Below the pieces are notes generated by a model. The model did not search any database and was not told the origin of the DNA. It saw only the letters and a program-made list of their open reading frames with translations. This document shows, piece by piece, positions 1 to 7,701 of a stretch of DNA of 9,883 nucleotides. Positions within the stretch are counted from its first letter, which is position 1; the number at the start of each line of letters is the position of its first letter. Source of the DNA: a bacterium (GTDB taxonomy: Bacteria; UBA9089; JASEGY01); the NCBI GenBank assembly GCA_030019105.1, contig JASEGY010000104.1, forward strand, positions 1-9,883. The letters run 5' to 3'. Both the position numbers and the translations under genes were made by a program.

Positions 1-110
1 GTGGCGAAGCCGCCAATGTCGCCGAAAGCTTCCAGAAAGTAGTCACGGGGATTTTGGGAAGACAAGACCTTGGCTACCATACGCTTTCGCCGACATTGGC
101 GGCTTCGCCA
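1..110. repeat. Inverted repeat with 29-bp arms at window edge
   Basis: Positions 1-29 (gtggcgaagccgcc...) and 82-110 (...ggcggcttcgccac) are inverted copies with one mismatch, separated by 52 bases. Each arm also contains a small hairpin (tggcg-aagc-cgcca). This would fold into a long stem and looks like a MITE or REP-type element. The left end lies at the window edge, so the element may continue outside and no target duplication can be tested. It sits just 5' of a small gene and may have replaced that gene's original upstream region. Confidence 0.7.
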
Positions 111-173
111 CTTCTGCTCCGCCTATTTTTAACTACAGGCAAATCGTTCAAGAAGCGGCTAACAGAACGTGAA

Positions 174-473
174 ATGGGGCATCCAACGGTTGATGATATT
201 TATCGGAACTTACCTTTGCCTCATTTTATTTGGATTTGTGAAATATCTCACAGAGATTTGTATTTGAAGCAGAAAATCTGGGGGGAAATCCTTTGGGATG
301 CCACCCGGAATGCTTACGAGCCTGATGGTTGGATCGCACTACATTACCCGGAAATGCTTGTCGTAGATATCGGTTCAACCTTAAACATGCCTCGAGAACT
401 TGCAAGCTTTGACTTGGAAGATTCGACACCTTATGCAGTATATCGCAACAACTTGGAGGAAATTATACAATGA
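174..473 (+). CDS. Small hypothetical protein, possibly 5'-truncated
   Basis: Unrecognised protein of 99 residues if it starts at ATG 174. The frame is open back to a TTG at 54, but that stretch runs through the inverted repeat at 1-110, so the upstream residues are unlikely to be native. There is no clear Shine-Dalgarno before 174, and the true N-terminus may have been lost. The protein is rich in Trp and Tyr, with segments such as FIWICEISH and KIWGEILWDATRN, and ends in an acidic tail. No signal peptide or membrane segment is evident. Its stop overlaps the start of the next gene in an ATGA arrangement (470-473), which argues that both are translated and coupled. The function is unknown and I do not recognise the family. 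Confidence 0.55.
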   Translation: MGHPTVDDIYRNLPLPHFIWICEISHRDLYLKQKIWGEILWDATRNAYEPDGWIALHYPEMLVVDIGSTLNMPRELASFDLEDSTPYAVYRNNLEEIIQ

Positions 474-652
474 GCAAAATACTGGAACTAATCCCAAATC
501 AAAAAGAAAAAATGAAGCCTTTCTTTAAGTCTGAAGAAGCATATCAGGAATTTCGAAGAAGCTTTGCTGAAGAAATGAAGCCTGCTTTGGAACGTTTTCG
601 TGAAGCGCGTCACCAAAGCGAAGAAAAAGCTAGACATCACTGGGTGAAATAA
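470..652 (+). CDS. Small charged helical protein, unknown function
   Basis: A 60-residue protein, very rich in Lys, Glu and Arg, predicted by eye to be mostly helical and soluble. Its ATG overlaps the stop of the preceding gene by 4 bases (ATGA), and a ggagg-like sequence (agga at 456-459) precedes it. The overlap suggests a two-gene operon of small proteins. The pair has the size and coupling of toxin-antitoxin or accessory modules, but no known toxin or antitoxin motif is visible, so I do not assign that role. The start is well supported by the overlap. Confidence 0.55.
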   Translation: MSKILELIPNQKEKMKPFFKSEEAYQEFRRSFAEEMKPALERFREARHQSEEKARHHWVK

Positions 653-674
653 TTGCCTTTCCGATGAAGCGGAC

Positions 675-705
675 TTGACTGTAATGTCGTAGCACAAGGT
701 ATACT
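675..705 (+). promoter_or_regulatory. Candidate sigma70-type promoter for the por operon
   Basis: TTGACT (675-680) and TATACT (700-705) each match the consensus hexamers at 5 of 6 positions. The spacer is 19 bases, longer than the usual 17. It lies in the 181-base gap before porG and would give a leader of about 120 bases. This is a by-eye match only. Confidence 0.35.
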
Positions 706-728
706 CAACACTGTTACAAATTGCGTTT

Positions 729-777
729 TTGCGGATAGAAACCAGAGTTCTTGAAGGAACATGGTTTCTGCCCGCAA
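729..777 (+). promoter_or_regulatory. Strong hairpin in the porG leader
   Basis: Three stacked stems form one long hairpin: 729-734 with 772-777 (6 bp), 737-744 with 762-769 (8 bp, agaaacca/tggtttct) and 747-750 with 757-760 (4 bp), around the loop ttgaag. It ends 56 bases before the porG start and is not followed by a T-run, so it is not a simple intrinsic terminator. It could be a leader regulatory or mRNA-stability structure, or a small palindromic repeat. The stems are seen directly; any function is inference. Confidence 0.5.
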
Positions 778-833
778 GTGTCCCCGAAATATTGAGAAGA
801 TACCTAATTACCATTCTACGAGAGGAGGAGAAT

Positions 834-1415
834 ATGGAGAATTTAACTGAGATTCGTTGGCATGGCCGTGGTGGCCAGGGGGCCAAAACAGCGGCTTTGC
901 TTCTGGCGGATGCGGCTATGGGGGAAGGGAAATTTGTCCAGGCCTTCCCGGAATATGGGCCGGAACGAATGGGGGCGCCGGTGCAGTCTTTCAATCGACT
1001 GAGTGAGAAACCTATCAGTCTTCATTGCAGTGTTACCTCACCGTCCGTAGTAGTTGTCCTTGACCCCAGCTTAATTAATACCGTAGATGTAACTAAAGGA
1101 CTGCCGGAAGATGGGGCCTTGCTGTTTAATACCCCCCTTTCCCCGGAAGAAATGAGAGAGAAAATCGGCCTTTCCGGTAAAAGGATATTCACGGTTGATG
1201 CCTCTTCTATTGCCCTGAAAACAATTGGCCGGGATATACCTAATACACCTATGTTAGGGGCCTTAGCTAAGGCAACCGGGCTGCTGGATTTTGACAGGAT
1301 GATCCATGATACCAGGGCTAAACTTTCTAAAAAGTTTGCCTCCCGTCCTGAAGTTATTGAAGGGAATGTCAAGGCTATCGAAACAGCATACGATGAAGTT
1401 AAAGGAGAAGAATAA
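834..1415 (+). CDS. porG: Pyruvate:ferredoxin oxidoreductase, gamma subunit
   Basis: This 193-residue protein is the gamma subunit of the cytoplasmic four-subunit oxidoreductase that converts pyruvate and CoA to acetyl-CoA and CO2 while reducing ferredoxin. The gamma domain helps form the CoA-binding part. The N-terminus carries the family signature RWHGRGGQGAKTAA, followed by FPEYGPERMGAPVQSFNR, both characteristic of POR/KOR gamma subunits; the length is also normal. ATG 834 was chosen because gaggaggag lies at the right distance before it and it places the signature near residue 8, as in the family. The frame extends upstream to 729, but only through the leader hairpin. It is the first gene of porGDAB. 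A related 2-oxoacid oxidoreductase specificity cannot be excluded from sequence alone. Confidence 0.93.
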   Translation: MENLTEIRWHGRGGQGAKTAALLLADAAMGEGKFVQAFPEYGPERMGAPVQSFNRLSEKPISLHCSVTSPSVVVVLDPSLINTVDVTKGLPEDGALLFNTPLSPEEMREKIGLSGKRIFTVDASSIALKTIGRDIPNTPMLGALAKATGLLDFDRMIHDTRAKLSKKFASRPEVIEGNVKAIETAYDEVKGEE

Positions 1416-1489
1416 GGTTGGCGCTGCAACCCGATTTCGTGTTTTTCCGAACGACTTTAAACTTAAAACTGGAAATAAAGGAGACCTGA

Positions 1490-1783
1490 ATGAAAATCAA
1501 ACATGAGGCTATCTGGAGAGAACTGCCTATCGCTGGTCTTATCCCTGAGGGAGGAACAGCTCAAGAGTATAAAACAGGTGATTGGAGAAGCCGGAGGCCA
1601 ATCTGGGATAAAGAAAAATGCAAGAGTTGTCTTTTTTGTTGGGTCTATTGTCCGGATTCTTCTGTCCTTATCCAGGATAAGAAAATGATTGGGATTGATT
1701 ACGACCATTGCAAGGGCTGCGGTATATGCTCCCAGATCTGCCCGCCGAAAATAGGGGCTATTAGTATGGTAGACGAGGGTTAA
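1490..1783 (+). CDS. porD: Pyruvate:ferredoxin oxidoreductase, delta subunit (2x[4Fe-4S])
   Basis: This 97-residue ferredoxin-like subunit passes electrons from the catalytic PorA/PorB core to external ferredoxin. Two bacterial-ferredoxin motifs are intact: C44-x2-C47-x2-C50-x3-C54-P and C74-x2-C77-x2-C80-x3-C84-P, enough to ligate two [4Fe-4S] clusters. The N-terminal extension with GDWR before the clusters is typical of PorD. The start ATG 1490 has aaaggaga just upstream. It follows porG by 74 bases. Only 9 bases after its stop a MITE-like element begins, separating it from porA and possibly changing mRNA processing or the subunit ratio. Confidence 0.93.
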   Translation: MKIKHEAIWRELPIAGLIPEGGTAQEYKTGDWRSRRPIWDKEKCKSCLFCWVYCPDSSVLIQDKKMIGIDYDHCKGCGICSQICPPKIGAISMVDEG

Positions 1784-1794
1784 GCCTCTTAATA

Positions 1795-1992
1795 CAGACC
1801 TCGTGCTTTGCCCTCGCCAAATCGACAATAAGCCTTTTGGCCACAGGCAGTTGTGCAATAATTGGACAGTCGCATCTGTCAATCTCTAATCATCAGACTA
1901 CTTTATTATCAATCTGTATACTATACTTGCTTATTGTCAATCAAGACTGTCCAGAAATTGCCCTTATTCCAGATATGAAAGCACGAGGTCTG
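1795..1992. mobile_element. MITE-like element inserted between porD and porA
   Basis: Perfect 15-bp terminal inverted repeats, cagacctcgtgcttt (1795-1809) and aaagcacgaggtctg (1978-1992), are bounded on each side by TA, which fits a TA target duplication as made by IS630/Tc1-mariner-type transposases. The 198-bp interior encodes nothing convincing. It contains further imperfect inverted repeats, including tggacagtc (1863-1871) against gactgtcca (1945-1953) and two gacaataagc-like stretches in opposite orientation. It is non-autonomous and no transposase is in the window. The porA ribosome site lies just outside its right end. The family assignment is inference from the TA flanks alone. Confidence 0.65.
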
Positions 1993-2013
1993 TAATAAAG
2001 AAAGGAGTGAAAT

Positions 2014-3192
2014 ATGGGAAAGAAGTTTGTAGCAAAGACAGGAAATGAGACTATGGCTGAGGCCATGCGGCAGATTAATCCGGATGTGGTGGCAGCCTAT
2101 CCGATTACTCCGGCCACAGAGATCGTCCAGATATTTGCCCAGTTTGTGGCAGATGGTGTGGTCAACACTGAATTTGTGGCGACCGAAAGTGAACATTCGG
2201 CCATGAGCGCCTGTATTGGGGCCGCGGCGGCCGGGGCCAGGGTAATGACCTCTACGTCCTCCCAGGGGCTGGCCCTGATGTGGGAAATGCTTTACATCGC
2301 CGCCGGGCTAAGGCTCCCTATTGTTATGCCGGAAGTAAATCGGACATTGTCATCTCCGATCAATATCCACTGCGATCACTCGGATACCATGGGGGCCAGA
2401 GATGTCGGCTGGATCCAGATATTTTCTGAGAATGTCCAGGAGGCCTATGATAATCTCATTCAGGCAGTAGTCATCGCTGAAGAGGCTAAGCTGCCCATCA
2501 TGGTGACTACCGATGGTTTCATTATCAGTCACGGGATGGAATCTATGGAGATGATCCCGGATAAGGAAGTAACTGATTTTATCGGCGAGTATAAACCGGC
2601 TTACTCGGTCTTAGATGTGGACAATCCTTTTACCGTGGGGGCCATAGACTTTACTGATTATTACTTTGAACACAAGCGGGCCCAAATAGAGGCTATGTCT
2701 GAGGCCAAGAAAATCATCCCTCAGGTTCAACAGCGGTTTGGAGAGAGGTTTGGAAGAAAATATGCGGCCATAGAAGAATACCGTCTTTCTGATGCTGAGG
2801 TGGCTATCCTTGTCTTAGGCTCTACGGCCGGGACAGCCAAGGTAGTGATTGATGAACTTAGAGAGAAAGGCCACCCGGTGGGAATGCTTAAGCTGCGGGT
2901 ATTCAGGCCCTTCCCATTCGAAGAGATTGTCAGGGCACTCTCTTCGGTAAAGGTACTGGCTGTCCTTGATCGCTCTGATGGTGTGGCCGGCATCGGCGGC
3001 CCGGTCTTCAGCGAGGTCCGATCAGCTATGTACGAACTCGATATCCGGCCCAGGATAGTCAACTATGTCTACGGCCTCGGAGGTCGAAACATTGATCTCG
3101 CCCTGATTCAGAGCGTTTTTACTGATCTGGAGAAGATTGCAAAAACAGGTAAGGCTGAAAAGATGGTCAGCTACCTGGGGGTTAGAGAATAA
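2014..3192 (+). CDS. porA: Pyruvate:ferredoxin oxidoreductase, alpha subunit
   Basis: This 392-residue catalytic subunit carries the pyrimidine-binding side of the thiamine pyrophosphate site and the transketolase C-terminal-like domain. Seen in sequence: YPITPATEIV near residue 30, ESEHSAMSACIGAAAAGAR near residue 60 with the conserved catalytic-region Glu, and TSSQGL, all hallmarks of POR alpha subunits. The second half has an LGSTAGTAK segment and an RPFPFEEI motif typical of domain II. The length is normal for the separate-subunit enzyme. ATG 2014 is preceded by aaaggagtg. It pairs with PorB to form the active site. The MITE-like element upstream does not touch its ribosome site, so translation should be intact. 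Confidence 0.95.
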   Translation: MGKKFVAKTGNETMAEAMRQINPDVVAAYPITPATEIVQIFAQFVADGVVNTEFVATESEHSAMSACIGAAAAGARVMTSTSSQGLALMWEMLYIAAGLRLPIVMPEVNRTLSSPINIHCDHSDTMGARDVGWIQIFSENVQEAYDNLIQAVVIAEEAKLPIMVTTDGFIISHGMESMEMIPDKEVTDFIGEYKPAYSVLDVDNPFTVGAIDFTDYYFEHKRAQIEAMSEAKKIIPQVQQRFGERFGRKYAAIEEYRLSDAEVAILVLGSTAGTAKVVIDELREKGHPVGMLKLRVFRPFPFEEIVRALSSVKVLAVLDRSDGVAGIGGPVFSEVRSAMYELDIRPRIVNYVYGLGGRNIDLALIQSVFTDLEKIAKTGKAEKMVSYLGVRE

Positions 3193-3209
3193 AAAGAAAG
3201 AGGTGGAAA

Positions 3210-4151
3210 ATGGCAACTTTAAAGGAATTAGCGGCAAGAGCCGAAGAAAAAGGTGAGCTTCTTTCCGGAGGTCACCGTGCATGTCTGGGATGCGGCCATC
3301 CAATTGTTATTCGGCAGGCATTATTAGCAGCCAAAGAACCGGTCATCGTCGGTTGTGTTACCGGATGTCTGGAAGTAACCACCACGATCTTTCCTTATAC
3401 TGCCTGGCGGGTACCTTTTATTCATTCTGCCTTTGAAAATTCTGCCGCCACTGTGAGCGGAATCGAGGCAGCCTACCGTGCCCTGAAAAAACAGGGTAAA
3501 TACGATAAAGAATTGAGATTTATGGCCATGGGCGGCGATGGCGGAACTTATGACATAGGATTTCAGTCCCTTTCCGGGGCAGCAGAGAGGGGACATCGCA
3601 TGCTGTACCTCTGTCTTGATAACGAGGCTTATATGAATACCGGCATCCAGCGATCCTCAGCTACCCCTAAAGGGGCACATACCACCACTGCCCCGGCCGG
3701 TAAAGTAATTCCCGGAAAACAGCAGCACCGCAAGGACCTGACCGCCTGTATGGTGGCTCACCGCATCCCTTATGTCGCCCAGACCATAGCCGGCAATTGG
3801 AAGGACCTGACCACCAAGGTTGAAAAGGCCCTGGCTGCTGATGGCCCGAGCTTCATTAATGTGCTGTCACCCTGCCCTACTGGCTGGGGATATAAACCGG
3901 AATTGACCCTTGAAATGGGTCAATTAGCCGTTGATACTTGCTTTTGGCCTATTTACGAGGTTGAGGATGGAAAATGGAAATTGAATCATCAGCCCACAGA
4001 GAAAAAGCCTAAAAAACCTTTAGTTGAATGGCTAAAGTCGCAGAGAAGGTTTGCCCATCTTTTCAAGGCGACTGACAGCGAAGAGCTTATCGCAGAGCTC
4101 CAGGAGAGGGTTGATCAAGATTGGGAAGAGCTTTTGGCCAAATGCGAATAA
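3210..4151 (+). CDS. porB: Pyruvate:ferredoxin oxidoreductase, beta subunit (TPP and [4Fe-4S])
   Basis: This 313-residue beta subunit binds the diphosphate of thiamine pyrophosphate and one [4Fe-4S] cluster. The cluster cysteines are visible as C25-x2-C28 (RACLGCGHP), C53 (TGCLE) and C222 (SPCPTGW). The TPP/Mg motif begins at GDGG (109-112) and ends at the NEAYMNTGIQRS segment (138-149). The start ATG 3210 has agaggtgg before it and lies 17 bases after the porA stop, consistent with one transcript. The C-terminal 80 residues are charged, as in homologues. It is the last gene of porGDAB; a palindromic repeat element begins 4 bases after its stop. Confidence 0.95.
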   Translation: MATLKELAARAEEKGELLSGGHRACLGCGHPIVIRQALLAAKEPVIVGCVTGCLEVTTTIFPYTAWRVPFIHSAFENSAATVSGIEAAYRALKKQGKYDKELRFMAMGGDGGTYDIGFQSLSGAAERGHRMLYLCLDNEAYMNTGIQRSSATPKGAHTTTAPAGKVIPGKQQHRKDLTACMVAHRIPYVAQTIAGNWKDLTTKVEKALAADGPSFINVLSPCPTGWGYKPELTLEMGQLAVDTCFWPIYEVEDGKWKLNHQPTEKKPKKPLVEWLKSQRRFAHLFKATDSEELIAELQERVDQDWEELLAKCE

Positions 4152-4155
4152 AATA

Positions 4156-4344
4156 GGACGCAGATGACCGCAGATTTTCAGGATATCAAAGCACCCCTCG
4201 TCCCCATGCTCTGCGTGGGGATGCTGACTGTGACGCTCTGCGTCACATATTTATGACGCAAAGCGTCCTGAATGGGGGTTCCCACGCAGAGCGTGGGAAC
4301 CAGAGCTAAGATTTTATCCTGATAATCTGCGAAAATCTGCGTCC
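4156..4344. repeat. Multi-hairpin palindromic repeat between porB and tsaD
   Basis: Outer arms of about 30 bp (4156-4185 and 4315-4344, beginning ggacgcagat and ending atctgcgtcc) are imperfect inverted copies. Inside are four separate hairpins: tcccca/tgggga (4201-4220), gtgacgc-tct-gcgtcac (4230-4246), gacgc-aaa-gcgtc (4255-4267) and gttcccacgc-aga-gcgtgggaac (4278-4300). The result is a branched, cloverleaf-like fold with a shared gcgt/acgc core. This resembles REP/MITE-type repeats common in bacterial intergenic DNA. None of the stems is followed by a T-run, so I do not call a terminator, although such a structure can stabilise the 3' end of the por transcript. Confidence 0.75.
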
Positions 4345-4361
4345 CAAGATGGGTTATTTCC

Positions 4362-5393
4362 GTGAGTTGTTATATCTTAGGTATCGAAACCTCCTGTGAC
4401 GAAACAGCGGCCTCAGTGGTGGCTGATGGGCACAAGATTCTCTCTAATTGCATCTCTTCCCAGATCGATATCCATCAGGAATTTGGCGGGGTCGTGCCTG
4501 AATTGGCCTCCAGGCATCATTTGGAGGCCATAAATCCCATGGTTGAACTGGCTTTAAGTAAGGCCGGTCTTGACTTTGATCAACTTGATGCCGTCGCGGT
4601 CACTTATGGGCCGGGACTGATCGGTTCCTTGCTGATAGGGATCGCCACAGCCACGGCCATTAGCTTTACTAAGCATATCCCTCTGATTGGAATCAACCAC
4701 CTGGAAGGGCATCTCTATGCCCCTCACCTGGAACATCCTGATATCGAATATCCCGCAGTAGGCCTCATCGTTTCAGGGGGGCATACCGAACTTATTTATA
4801 TCACCGCGCACGACAGGTATGAACTCTTAGGTCAGACCAGGGATGATGCGGCCGGTGAAGCCTTTGATAAAGTGGCTAAAGTAATGGGCCTGCCTTATCC
4901 CGGAGGGCCGATTATTAACAAGTTGGCCGGTGAAGGGAATCCCAAAGCTATCCCTCTGCCCAGGTGGACCATTTTTAAGAATGGGCATCCCTTCGACTTT
5001 AGCTTTAGCGGTCTCAAGACAGCCGTTATCTATCATCTTAGAAAAGAACCCCGGACAGATCCTAAAGATATGGCCGCCAGTTTTCAACAGGCGGCCGTTT
5101 CAGTTCTGGTCAAGCACGCTATCAAGGCCGCTCGATTCAAGGAAGTTAATACGATCATCCTGGCGGGCGGAGTAGCAGCTAATACGGCTTTAAGGGAAAG
5201 CCTTACCCTTGAAGCCGAAGCCCGGGAGATGAAGGTCTACTTCCCTTCCCCTATCCTCTGCACTGACAATGCCGCTATGATCGCCGGATTTGCCTATCAC
5301 AAATATATAAAGAGCGAATTTGCCTCTCTAGATCTAAACGCCGTGGCCAATCTAAGGTTAAAGGTAACTACGCAGGCATCCAGTAATCGGTAA
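4362..5393 (+). CDS. tsaD: tRNA N6-threonylcarbamoyladenosine transferase TsaD
   Basis: TsaD (Gcp/Kae1 family, ASKHA fold) transfers the threonylcarbamoyl group to A37 of ANN-decoding tRNAs, with TsaB and TsaE as partners. This 343-residue protein shows the N-terminal LGIETSCDETAASV phosphate loop, the metal-binding H113-xxx-H117 (HLEGH), SGGHTELI, the GEAFDKVAKVMGLPYPGGP segment, FSFSGLKTA, GGVAANTALR and the metal ligand D302 in CTDNAAMIA. Length is normal. The start is GTG 4362, chosen because it places IETSCDET at the usual position; ATG 4349 is out of frame. There is no strong Shine-Dalgarno, only atgggt nearby. A palindromic repeat ends 17 bases upstream, so the native promoter may have been displaced. 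Confidence 0.96.
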   Translation: MSCYILGIETSCDETAASVVADGHKILSNCISSQIDIHQEFGGVVPELASRHHLEAINPMVELALSKAGLDFDQLDAVAVTYGPGLIGSLLIGIATATAISFTKHIPLIGINHLEGHLYAPHLEHPDIEYPAVGLIVSGGHTELIYITAHDRYELLGQTRDDAAGEAFDKVAKVMGLPYPGGPIINKLAGEGNPKAIPLPRWTIFKNGHPFDFSFSGLKTAVIYHLRKEPRTDPKDMAASFQQAAVSVLVKHAIKAARFKEVNTIILAGGVAANTALRESLTLEAEAREMKVYFPSPILCTDNAAMIAGFAYHKYIKSEFASLDLNAVANLRLKVTTQASSNR

Positions 5394-5458
5394 TCAGTGA
5401 TAAGATTTCTCGTAACCATCATTTTACATTTTTGGGTTTGATAAATGAATTTTAAAAG

Positions 5459-5643
5459 GTAACTACTCAGCCACCAGATATTGATTTTTGAAACTTACAG
5501 AACACAATATATTGTGGTTTGTCTACTTTTATAGGTTACATAGAAAGCCATTCTTTAGGAATTTTAGCTAACTTTTAAACATCTGACCACAATATGTTGT
5601 GGTTCTAACAGTTAAGACTACTATATAGAGGCTGAGTAGTTAC
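5459..5643 (+). mobile_element. 185-bp MITE, copy 1, upstream of hsdM
   Basis: Perfect 14-bp terminal inverted repeats gtaactactcagcc and ggctgagtagttac bound a 185-bp non-coding element. It is flanked by an exact 8-bp direct repeat, tttaaaag (5451-5458 and 5644-5651). Ends starting GTAA plus an 8-bp duplication match the known pattern of IS66-family elements; that assignment is inference. Two near-palindromes of 20 bp occur at 5500-5519 and 5585-5604 (ccacaatat.ttgtgg cores). It differs by one base from the inverted copy at 8221-8405 and by 19 bases, with no indels, from the copy at 9220-9404. It ends 40 bases before hsdM and may affect its transcription. Confidence 0.9.
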
Positions 5644-5683
5644 TTTAAAAGTTTGCCCCCAAACAGACTTCGGGAGGATATAA

Positions 5684-7228
5684 ATGACCAGGAATAACAA
5701 TAATAAAGAAGAACCACTCGAAAAACAACTCTGGAAAGCTGCCGATAAGCTTCGTAAAAATATCGATGCCGCAGAATACAAGCACATTGTTTTAGGATTA
5801 ATATTTTTAAAATACATATCCGATGCTTTCAAAGAACTGCACGATAAATTAAAATCCGGACAAGGCGCCTATGCCGGCGCCGATCCCGAAGACCGCGACG
5901 AATATAAAGCGGAAAATGTTTTCTTTGTGCCGCCTTCAGCGCGCTGGACCTATTTGCAATCGCGGGCAAAGCTGCCGGAAATCGGTAAAGATGTGGACTT
6001 AGGCATGGATGCGATTGAGCGGGACAATCCTTCCCTTAAAAATGTATTGCCCAAGGTCTATGCCCGGCAGAATCTCGATCCCACCAGTTTGGGCGGATTA
6101 ATTGACCTGGTCGGCAATATTGCCCTGGGCGACGCCAAATCCAGAAGCGCCGATATTCTGGGCCATGTGTTCGAATATTTTTTAGGTGAATTTGCCATGG
6201 CCGAAGGCAAAAAGGGCGGACAGTTTTATACGCCCGGAAGCGTGGTGCAATTATTGGTGGGAATGCTGGAACCTTACAAAGGCCGGGTATTCGACCCCTG
6301 CTGCGGCAGCGGCGGTATGTTTGTGCAATCGGAAAAATTTGTGGAACAGCACCAGGGCAAAGTCAGCGATATTTCCATTTATGGACAGGAAAGCAACCAG
6401 ACCACCTGGCGGCTGGCAAAAATGAACCTGGCCATTCGCGGCATTGACAGCTCGCAGGTAAAATGGAACAACGAAGGCTCTTTTTTAAACGATGCCCATA
6501 AAGACCTGAAAGCCGATTATGTGATTGCCAATCCGCCGTTTAATGACAGCGACTGGTCAGGCGGCCTGCTGCGCGGCGATGGCCGCTGGACCTATGGCGA
6601 TCCGCCTGCCGGTAACGCCAATTATGCCTGGATACAACACTTCCTTTTCCATTTGAGCCCCAGCGGTCAGGCCGGTTTTGTGCTGGCCAAAGGCGCGCTG
6701 ACTTCCAAAACTTCCGGCGAAGGTGAGATACGCAAAAAATTAGTGGAAGCGCGATTGGTGGATTGTATCGTCAACCTGCCCGCCAAACTTTTCTTGAATA
6801 CCCAAATCCCGGCCAGCCTGTGGTTTTTAAGCCGTAATAAAGCCAACGGCAAATTCCGCAACCGCGTTGATGAAATTTTGTTTATTGACACCCGCAATAT
6901 GGGTCATTTGATAAACCGCCGCACCCGCGAATTTTCTGACGAAGATATTTTGAAAATAGCTGAAACCTATCACAACTGGCGCAACCCGGACGGCAACTAC
7001 GAAGATGTAAAAGGCTTTTGCAATTCCGCTTCCATTGAACGGGTAAAAGAACTGGACTATGTGCTGACCCCCGGACGCTATGTGGGCCTGCCCGATGATG
7101 AAGATGATTTCGACTTCGCGGAACGGTTTGGAAAGCTCAAGGCAGAACTTGACGAGCAGATGAAGGAAGAATCGCGGCTAAACGAACTCATTCAACAAAA
7201 TCTTGAAAAAATAGAGGTGAAGGGATGA
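5684..7228 (+). CDS. hsdM: Type I restriction-modification DNA methyltransferase subunit HsdM
   Basis: HsdM is the N6-adenine methyltransferase subunit of type I restriction-modification enzymes; with HsdS it methylates the bipartite target, and with HsdR it restricts. This 514-residue protein has an HsdM N-terminal helical domain ([20 protein letters not shown], near residues 13-32), a GGQFYTP segment near 180-190, the S-adenosylmethionine motif [11 protein letters not shown] at 203-213 and the catalytic NPPF at 283-286, which is typical of N6-adenine enzymes. Length is normal and no damage is visible. ATG 5684 follows cgggagga. The stop overlaps the next start (ATGA-type, 7225-7228). It heads an operon whose HsdS is broken, so it may be without a working specificity partner unless another hsdS exists elsewhere. 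Confidence 0.96.
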   Translation: MTRNNNNKEEPLEKQLWKAADKLRKNIDAAEYKHIVLGLIFLKYISDAFKELHDKLKSGQGAYAGADPEDRDEYKAENVFFVPPSARWTYLQSRAKLPEIGKDVDLGMDAIERDNPSLKNVLPKVYARQNLDPTSLGGLIDLVGNIALGDAKSRSADILGHVFEYFLGEFAMAEGKKGGQFYTPGSVVQLLVGMLEPYKGRVFDPCCGSGGMFVQSEKFVEQHQGKVSDISIYGQESNQTTWRLAKMNLAIRGIDSSQVKWNNEGSFLNDAHKDLKADYVIANPPFNDSDWSGGLLRGDGRWTYGDPPAGNANYAWIQHFLFHLSPSGQAGFVLAKGALTSKTSGEGEIRKKLVEARLVDCIVNLPAKLFLNTQIPASLWFLSRNKANGKFRNRVDEILFIDTRNMGHLINRRTREFSDEDILKIAETYHNWRNPDGNYEDVKGFCNSASIERVKELDYVLTPGRYVGLPDDEDDFDFAERFGKLKAELDEQMKEESRLNELIQQNLEKIEVKG

Positions 7229-7229
7229 G
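7214..7229 (+). repeat. 16-bp direct repeat, left copy (hsdM/DUF1016 junction)
   Basis: gaggtgaagggatgag occurs here and again identically at 7687-7702, exactly 473 bases downstream. Both copies encode a C-terminal EVKG followed by a stop, and both contain a Shine-Dalgarno and an ATG. They bracket the DUF1016 gene and could mark where this cargo was inserted or duplicated. Confidence 0.7.
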
Positions 7230-7701
7230 AAAGGAGCTTACACATAAGGATTCCCTGTCTACATCAGTTATTGACGAGGCAAAGCTTTTTCATGACCTCC
7301 GTGAATTAATTCATTCCGTCCGATACCGTGTGGCCATAGCAGTTAATGCCGAACAATCGCTACTGTACTGGCAGTTAGGAAAACGGATTCGTACAGAAAA
7401 TTTGGCCGATGGTCGTGGTGCCTATGGTAAGAAGATTCTTGCGACATTGTCACAAAAATTGGTGGCCGAGTTCGGAGATGGATACAGCTATTCGGCTTTG
7501 ACCCGAATGGTTCGCTTTGCCGACTTGTTCTCAGATGAAGCAATTCTTGTAACACTGTTACAACATTTGGGATGGTCTATCCGTGTTGCCGAATACCTGA
7601 CTGAATTGCCTCCTTTGAAATTACTGCAATCGCGTTTGCACCGGGCCATTGAATTGGCAAGGGAGGAAACTGCACGGATGCAGTTGGAGGTGAAGGGATG
7701 A
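7225..7701 (+). pseudogene. DUF1016 / YhcG-like protein with internal in-frame deletion
   Basis: This 158-residue product starts as a normal DUF1016 N-terminal domain (winged-helix-like part of YhcG-type proteins): LYWQLGKRI, GAYGKKILATLSQKL, GYSYSALTRMVRFADLF. After LVTLLQHLGWS (about residue 117) it jumps straight to IRVAEYLTELPPLKLLQSRLHRAIE, which is the extreme C-terminal tail of full-length homologues. Those are known to be about 340-380 residues, with a PD-(D/E)xK nuclease domain in the missing middle. So roughly 200 residues, including the predicted catalytic centre, appear to have been lost in frame. ATG 7225 has gaggtga before it and overlaps the hsdM stop. DUF1016 genes are frequent cargo in type I restriction operons. 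A functional short regulator cannot be excluded. Domain recognition is from memory of the family. Confidence 0.75.

Noticed and set aside
488..994. Long minus-strand open frame of 168 codons across the small genes and porG start
   Set aside because: It overlaps well-supported plus-strand genes, has no recognisable domain and no ribosome site; it is a shadow frame.
1416..1489. Possible small gene or regulatory RNA between porG and porD
   Set aside because: Only a 5-bp stem (ggttg/caacc) and the porD ribosome site are visible; there is no supported gene.
4278..4300. Hairpin as rho-independent terminator of porGDAB
   Set aside because: The stem is strong but is followed by cagagctaag with no T-run, and it belongs to a larger repeat.
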